Shown piece by piece: positions 59,125-64,000 of a stretch of 64,000 bases of DNA (position 1 is its first letter; every line of letters starts with the position of its first letter). Origin of the DNA: Oscillospiraceae bacterium (GTDB taxonomy: Bacteria; Bacillota; Clostridia; Oscillospirales; Acutalibacteraceae); contig JAISBE010000019.1 in the NCBI GenBank assembly GCA_031266365.1, positions 44,892 to 108,891 of the forward strand, read 5' to 3'. The notes below the pieces were generated by a model. The model was given only the letters and a program-made list of their open reading frames with translations. It had not been told where the DNA came from and searched no databases. Both the position numbers and the translations under genes were made by a program.

Positions 59125-60051
59125 TTATTTAATATTTTCACTGGAATCTCGAAATCCTTCACCGGTAATCTCTCCTGCGTCGCCTACCACTATAAAAGCG
59201 CGCTCGTCAATGCTATGAATAAGATCGTAAATTTTATAAACCTCGTATCTTCTAACAGCGCAAAGCAAGACTTCGCCCTCTTTACCGGTGTAGCTTCCTC
59301 TAGATTTCAGTTCGGTTACGCCCCTGCTTAAATCGGTCATGATTTTTTGTGATATTTGTTTATTTTTAGGAGAAATGATAAACATCATTTTTCCTTTGCC
59401 TATATCGACACCATATAACATCGCATCGATCACTTTAGTAGTTACAAAAACAACAATTGCTGCATAAAGGGGACTTTCTAGATTTTTGTAAATAAATGCC
59501 GATGCGACTAATATAGCAGCATCCAGCACGAATAAGAGCTTTCCTATAGAAACATGACGAGCGTGTTTGCCAACTAAACTTGCGACGATGTCTACCCCGC
59601 CAGTTGTGCCTCCACGCATAAATATCAAAGCGATGCCAAACCCACCTGTAACACCGCCTAAAATGGCAACGAGTATCATGTTAAATTCAGCATCTGGGAC
59701 TATGCCTCCGTTGCTTATAGATGTATACATTGGTAAAAATGACGTTAATGGGATCATAATGGCGCTTAAGATTGTTGCAATGGCGCTTTTTGCAATGAAG
59801 TTAAGACCAGAGTCTTTCCATGCCCATATAAATACAGGAATATTGATAATTATATTTAATATTCCTATATAATTATTGCTTAATTTTAGTAAATAAGCTA
59901 ACATTGTTGCGATTCCTATAAATCCGCCGGGAGCTAAATTGTTTGGTGCGGTGAAGATATTCACAGAAATTGCAAAAAAGAAGCTTCCTATTATAAACAT
60001 AATTCCGTCAATAAATATTTTTTTTAATTTATCTTTACTAAAATTATGCAT
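59125..60051 (-). CDS. YitT family membrane protein (DUF161/DUF2179)
   Basis: 308 residues, five or six transmembrane helices in the first 190 residues (for example FIIGSFFFAISVNIF, GGVTGGFGIALIF, TTGGVDIVASLVG) and a C-terminal soluble DUF2179 domain (KMMFIISPKNKQISQKIM to VGDAGEITGEGF). Possibly a transporter; substrate unknown. AGGAGG upstream. Confidence 0.9.
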   Translation of the reverse strand: MHNFSKDKLKKIFIDGIMFIIGSFFFAISVNIFTAPNNLAPGGFIGIATMLAYLLKLSNNYIGILNIIINIPVFIWAWKDSGLNFIAKSAIATILSAIMIPLTSFLPMYTSISNGGIVPDAEFNMILVAILGGVTGGFGIALIFMRGGTTGGVDIVASLVGKHARHVSIGKLLFVLDAAILVASAFIYKNLESPLYAAIVVFVTTKVIDAMLYGVDIGKGKMMFIISPKNKQISQKIMTDLSRGVTELKSRGSYTGKEGEVLLCAVRRYEVYKIYDLIHSIDERAFIVVGDAGEITGEGFRDSSENIK

Positions 60052-60191
60052 TAATTTTCCTCCTCGTTATTTTACAAAAACTTGTAGTTTTATAAAATAG
60101 TTTGTTATATTAAATATTTAATTTCAACGTTATTAAAAAAATTGCAGCGTTAGTTATTGCACTTATAATTTCATAAAAACGATCTTTTTAG

Positions 60192-60584
60192 CTAATTATT
60201 TATTGAAAGTAATTCTCTCAGCCTCTTTAAATCACCTTTTAAATAAAGATATCCCAACAAACATTCCAGAGCTGTCGCCTCATGATATTGTGCATTTGTG
60301 GCACTTTTAGGTAGATGTGAAGTGTGGGCATTTCTACCTCTTTTACAAATAACCGTTTCTTCTTCTGTTAAACTAGACAAAACTTTTTTTAGAAGATCTG
60401 ATTGAGCTTGGCAGCAAACTTTTTCTGTTTTCAGCTTATTGAGTTCTTTTGGGCTGTGGTTAGGAAATTTGCAAACCAATTCTTCGCGAATAAACACTTC
60501 AAATACACAATCTCCTAAAAAAGCGAGGGTGTTTGGGCTCATGTTTTTGTAATCACAATAGAAATCGGAAAAAAATCTCTCCAC
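60192..60584 (-). CDS. mrnC: Mini-ribonuclease III
   Basis: 130 residues from GTG at 60584, five bases after GGAAGGAG; an earlier TTG overlaps the obgE stop by four bases. RNase III catalytic core without dsRBD (TLAFLGDCVFEVFIRE, YHEATALECLLGYLYL). Matures 23S rRNA ends in Bacillus. Immediately downstream of obgE. Confidence 0.9.
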   Translation of the reverse strand: MERFFSDFYCDYKNMSPNTLAFLGDCVFEVFIREELVCKFPNHSPKELNKLKTEKVCCQAQSDLLKKVLSSLTEEETVICKRGRNAHTSHLPKSATNAQYHEATALECLLGYLYLKGDLKRLRELLSINN

Positions 60585-60598
60585 AAAAACTCCTTCCC

Positions 60599-61888
<1,290 letters not shown>

Positions 61889-61913
61889 TCATGCTTTTTT
61901 TAATTATTAAAAA

Positions 61914-61940
61914 CTCTTAGGGAAAATGGCACCCTAAGAG
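61914..61940 (-). terminator. Intrinsic terminator between rpmA and obgE
   Basis: CTCTTAGGG/CCCTAAGAG with a 9-base loop; on the minus strand TTTTTAATAATT follows. It may end the rplU-prp-rpmA transcript and reduce read-through into obgE. Confidence 0.85.
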
Positions 61941-61973
61941 ATTGTCGATCGCTTTAAAAGCAAGTTTTAAGCG

Positions 61974-62255
61974 TTACTTTTCTGCATAAACACAAGCTCG
62001 TTTTCGCGATCTGCCAAAGCGTTCAAATTTTAACACCCCGTCAATCAAAGCAAAGAGAGTATCGTCTGAACCTCTTCCAACGTTATCTCCAGGGTGAATA
62101 TGGGTTCCACGCTGCCTGACGAGTATATTACCGGCGAGCACAAACTGGCCATCTGCACGCTTAACCCCAAGCCTTTTTGATTCAGAATCCCGACCATTTT
62201 TGGTGGATCCCATTCCTTTTTTGTGAGCAAATAGCTGAATATCTATCTTTAACAT
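61974..62255 (-). CDS. rpmA: 50S ribosomal protein L27 with cleavable N-terminal extension
   Basis: 93 residues. The extension [10 protein letters not shown] ends before [14 protein letters not shown]; in Firmicutes the protease Prp removes it. The rest is canonical L27. The ribosome site GGAGGT lies inside the end of prp, whose stop abuts this start. Confidence 0.97.
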   Translation of the reverse strand: MLKIDIQLFAHKKGMGSTKNGRDSESKRLGVKRADGQFVLAGNILVRQRGTHIHPGDNVGRGSDDTLFALIDGVLKFERFGRSRKRACVYAEK

Positions 62256-62582
62256 TTATTTTACCTCCGTGTAGTTTATTAAAATGTTTTCAGGATACTG
62301 ATTTTTTAATTCCAATAAATGAAGTTTCAGTCCGGTTAAAATATCTTTACAAGCCATCTGGTCGGTTTCTTGTATTTTAAGAAGGAACCCGCCGTTCGCT
62401 TCCACAACAACAGTAGCATGGATGTGTAGTATTTCAGTGATAATATTGGCTGTCATGTAAACGGCAGACGAAACCGCAGCGCATATTATATCTGTTCCAT
62501 TTTCTGATTTTCCAGAATGTCCACAAATTTTAAACCCTGCTAAATCATTTATTTGGTTAACAAAAAATTCAACTGAAATCAT
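62256..62582 (-). CDS. prp: Ribosomal processing cysteine protease Prp
   Basis: 108 residues. Catalytic His in CGHSG and Cys in DIICAAVS match the family, which trims L27. Overlaps rplU (ATGA) and abuts rpmA. Confidence 0.93.
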   Translation of the reverse strand: MISVEFFVNQINDLAGFKICGHSGKSENGTDIICAAVSSAVYMTANIITEILHIHATVVVEANGGFLLKIQETDQMACKDILTGLKLHLLELKNQYPENILINYTEVK

Positions 62583-62893
62583 ACTTGATTACTAATCCTT
62601 TCAATTTGCACTTTTGTGTATGGTTGTCTGTGGCCTAATTTTCTTTTTTGGCCTTTTTTGGGTTTATAAGTAAAAACCATTATTTTTTTTCTTTTACCAT
62701 TTTCTAGCACTTTTCCTGTAACTTTTGCGGAGTTAAGATAAGGATCACCTAATTTGAGCCCGTTTTCATCCGATACGGCTACCACCTTAAAATCAACATT
62801 CGATTGAGCTTCCAAATCAAGTTTTTCTATAAAAATAGAATCTCCATTTTTTACTTTGTATTGCTTGCCGCCAGTTTCTATAATTGCATACAT
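62579..62893 (-). CDS. rplU: 50S ribosomal protein L21
   Basis: 104 residues, starts MYAIIETGGKQYKVKNGD and ends QKRKLGHRQPYTKVQIERI. First gene of the rplU-prp-rpmA unit. Overlaps prp by four bases. Confidence 0.97.
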   Translation of the reverse strand: MYAIIETGGKQYKVKNGDSIFIEKLDLEAQSNVDFKVVAVSDENGLKLGDPYLNSAKVTGKVLENGKRKKIMVFTYKPKKGQKRKLGHRQPYTKVQIERISNQV

Positions 62894-63012
62894 TTATAAA
62901 TACACCTGCTTTTATACTAGTCTCGCTATCTTTGAAGGTGAGAATTTTCTCTTGAAAACCTTAGATAAGCGGTATTACTATGATAATAACATATATTATC
63001 GTGATTTGTCAA
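62894..63012 (-). promoter_or_regulatory. Promoter and leader of the rplU operon
   Basis: Minus-strand TTGACA (63007-63012) with TTATTA 17 bases later, then a leader in which CACCU (62940-62936) may pair with AGGUG (62907-62903). L21 leaders that bind the protein are known in Firmicutes; identity is tentative. Confidence 0.45.
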
Positions 63013-63129
63013 ATTTCACTTTAAATATAAGTAGTTTTTGTGCTTTAAAATAAATAATAAGTTTATTATAAAAAGCGTCATACTTTGATTAAGATTTAGT
63101 AAATATTTTCTGAAAAGGCGACGATAAAT

Positions 63130-64000
63130 TATTATTCAGCTGGTGTTGAGCGTATTATAGTGAATCAGGTATTGCAGTGATGGGGATAACCTAAAGTAGT
63201 AAGCGGAATAACCACAGTTTAATTTAGGGCGGTAAAGATATAATTTAATATCAGGAAGCATTTTTCGAAGACACCGATATGGCCAGAATCGGCGATATTG
63301 TTGGCAAAAAGTGTGATTTTATGCAACATATTTTTCCCAAGCAGAGATGTTGATATCGGATCAGTCCCTCCCGGCAGCAAAAGGGCCAGCTTGCTGCGGC
63401 AATACAGCTTGGCTTGCGCCGGTAAAGTATATCTTAAGAAAGCTAGAAAGCGTCGAGAGAAATATTTTTCTGCAGGCAGCTACAAAACCAAGAGAGGTGG
63501 CTTTGAGGCAGAGGTACGCTTTTTTTTTTTAGTAAATTCAGTTTGAGCAGAAAATTACTACAACTTCATGCGAAAAGGCGTTCTTTTAGAAAATTATGCT
63601 TGATTGAACATATTTTAAAGTAAATTATAAGTGAGATTTTGTTGCATATAAATACAAATTTAAAAAGAGAATCGGGCCACAGCGTTTAGCTTCTGCCAGT
63701 AAGGATAGGCTAGAGAATGGATAAGGCGCTGCGTGAAACATCCTTCACGCGGTTCCTTTGCTGCCCTCCTCAATGATCAGCTAATTCTTAATTCGACCGC
63801 AACATACTTTTCCTAAACAGGAATGTTGCGCTTGGCAATATCTTTCCATTAGAGAAAGTCCAACGCGCTGAAGAAGGGCAAAGGGCAATGAAGAACATTC
63901 CCAACGCAGCGCGAAGCAAGTAAAGCTTAGCTAAAACCCAAACCGAGATCATTTGCCAAAAATTCAGCGGAGCGCGTGCCCGCTTTTTTGCAGTGAAAAA
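63130..64000. repeat. Dispersed non-coding repeats at the right edge
   Basis: 63600-63690 (TTGAACATATTTTAAAGTAAA, GTGAGATTTTGTTGCATAT) matches 57527-57600. 63770-64000 and 63320-63430 share CAACATATTTTTCCCAAGC- and GCGCTGAAGAAGGGCAAAG-type blocks with 57620-57790 and 58090-58200. The last copy runs off the window. No gene supported. Confidence 0.7.

Overview
The window looks like a low-G+C Gram-positive chromosome of the class Clostridia. Marker genes pointing there are ireB, rbgA, Mini-III (mrnC), nrdR, a YkpA-type ABC-F ATPase, a G5/3D-domain secreted protein, thyX, and an rplU-prp-rpmA-obgE block whose L27 carries the cleavable Firmicutes N-terminal extension. I cannot place it to genus. 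Housekeeping DNA is AT-rich, uses clear AGGAGG-type ribosome sites and TTGACA/TATAAT-type promoters. No phage, transposase, CRISPR or rRNA genes are visible.

Left part (1-14.9 kb): a phosphosugar mutase gene (53-1669) that seems to have lost its C-terminal end is followed by a duplicated scrap of itself. Then come ten consecutive minus-strand genes (1905-14660) for exported proteins. All ten share a nearly constant signal peptide (MNxMNRxKR...) and an AT-rich promoter/leader cassette of about 150-200 bp, but their mature parts are highly divergent and far richer in G+C than the rest of the window. Leaders come in three types that are shuffled relative to the body subfamilies. This array is the most unusual thing in the window and looks like a modular, diversifying family of secreted beta-rich proteins. 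It stops at a tRNA-Leu/tRNA-Pro pair (14908-15101).

Middle (15-31.3 kb): mnmG, a double-glycine-leader bacteriocin-like peptide, a small four-cysteine protein, groES-groEL with a CIRCE-like operator, three small exported proteins, an ABC-F ATPase, a G5/3D-domain cell-wall protein, a 1.5-kb non-coding cluster of mosaic repeats, then hisS, mgsA and minD.

31.7-46.8 kb: a glycine-rich repeat exported protein bracketed by inverted repeats, a GH5 endoglucanase with an N-terminal binding-like domain, an anchored alpha/beta hydrolase with an apparent poly-A frameshift, a broken small exported protein, rbgA-lepB-rplS, a radical-SAM/DUF2344 pair, further orphan exported proteins (one related to 22276-22764 and sharing its leader), a two-repeat chitin-binding-like protein and a lipoprotein cyclophilin.

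46.8-64 kb: mostly minus-strand housekeeping genes: fakA-like, nrdR, a small conserved protein, ireB, pheT-pheS, thyX, guaB, a YitT membrane protein, mrnC, obgE, rpmA, prp and rplU. They are interrupted by a second, shorter double-glycine peptide gene with frame-broken downstream sequence and by several members of a dispersed non-coding repeat family (46.9-47.4, 57.5-58.4 and 63.2-64.0 kb). Many accessory genes here encode exported proteins, suggesting heavy investment in surface or secreted factors; the signal peptidase gene lepB is in the same window.
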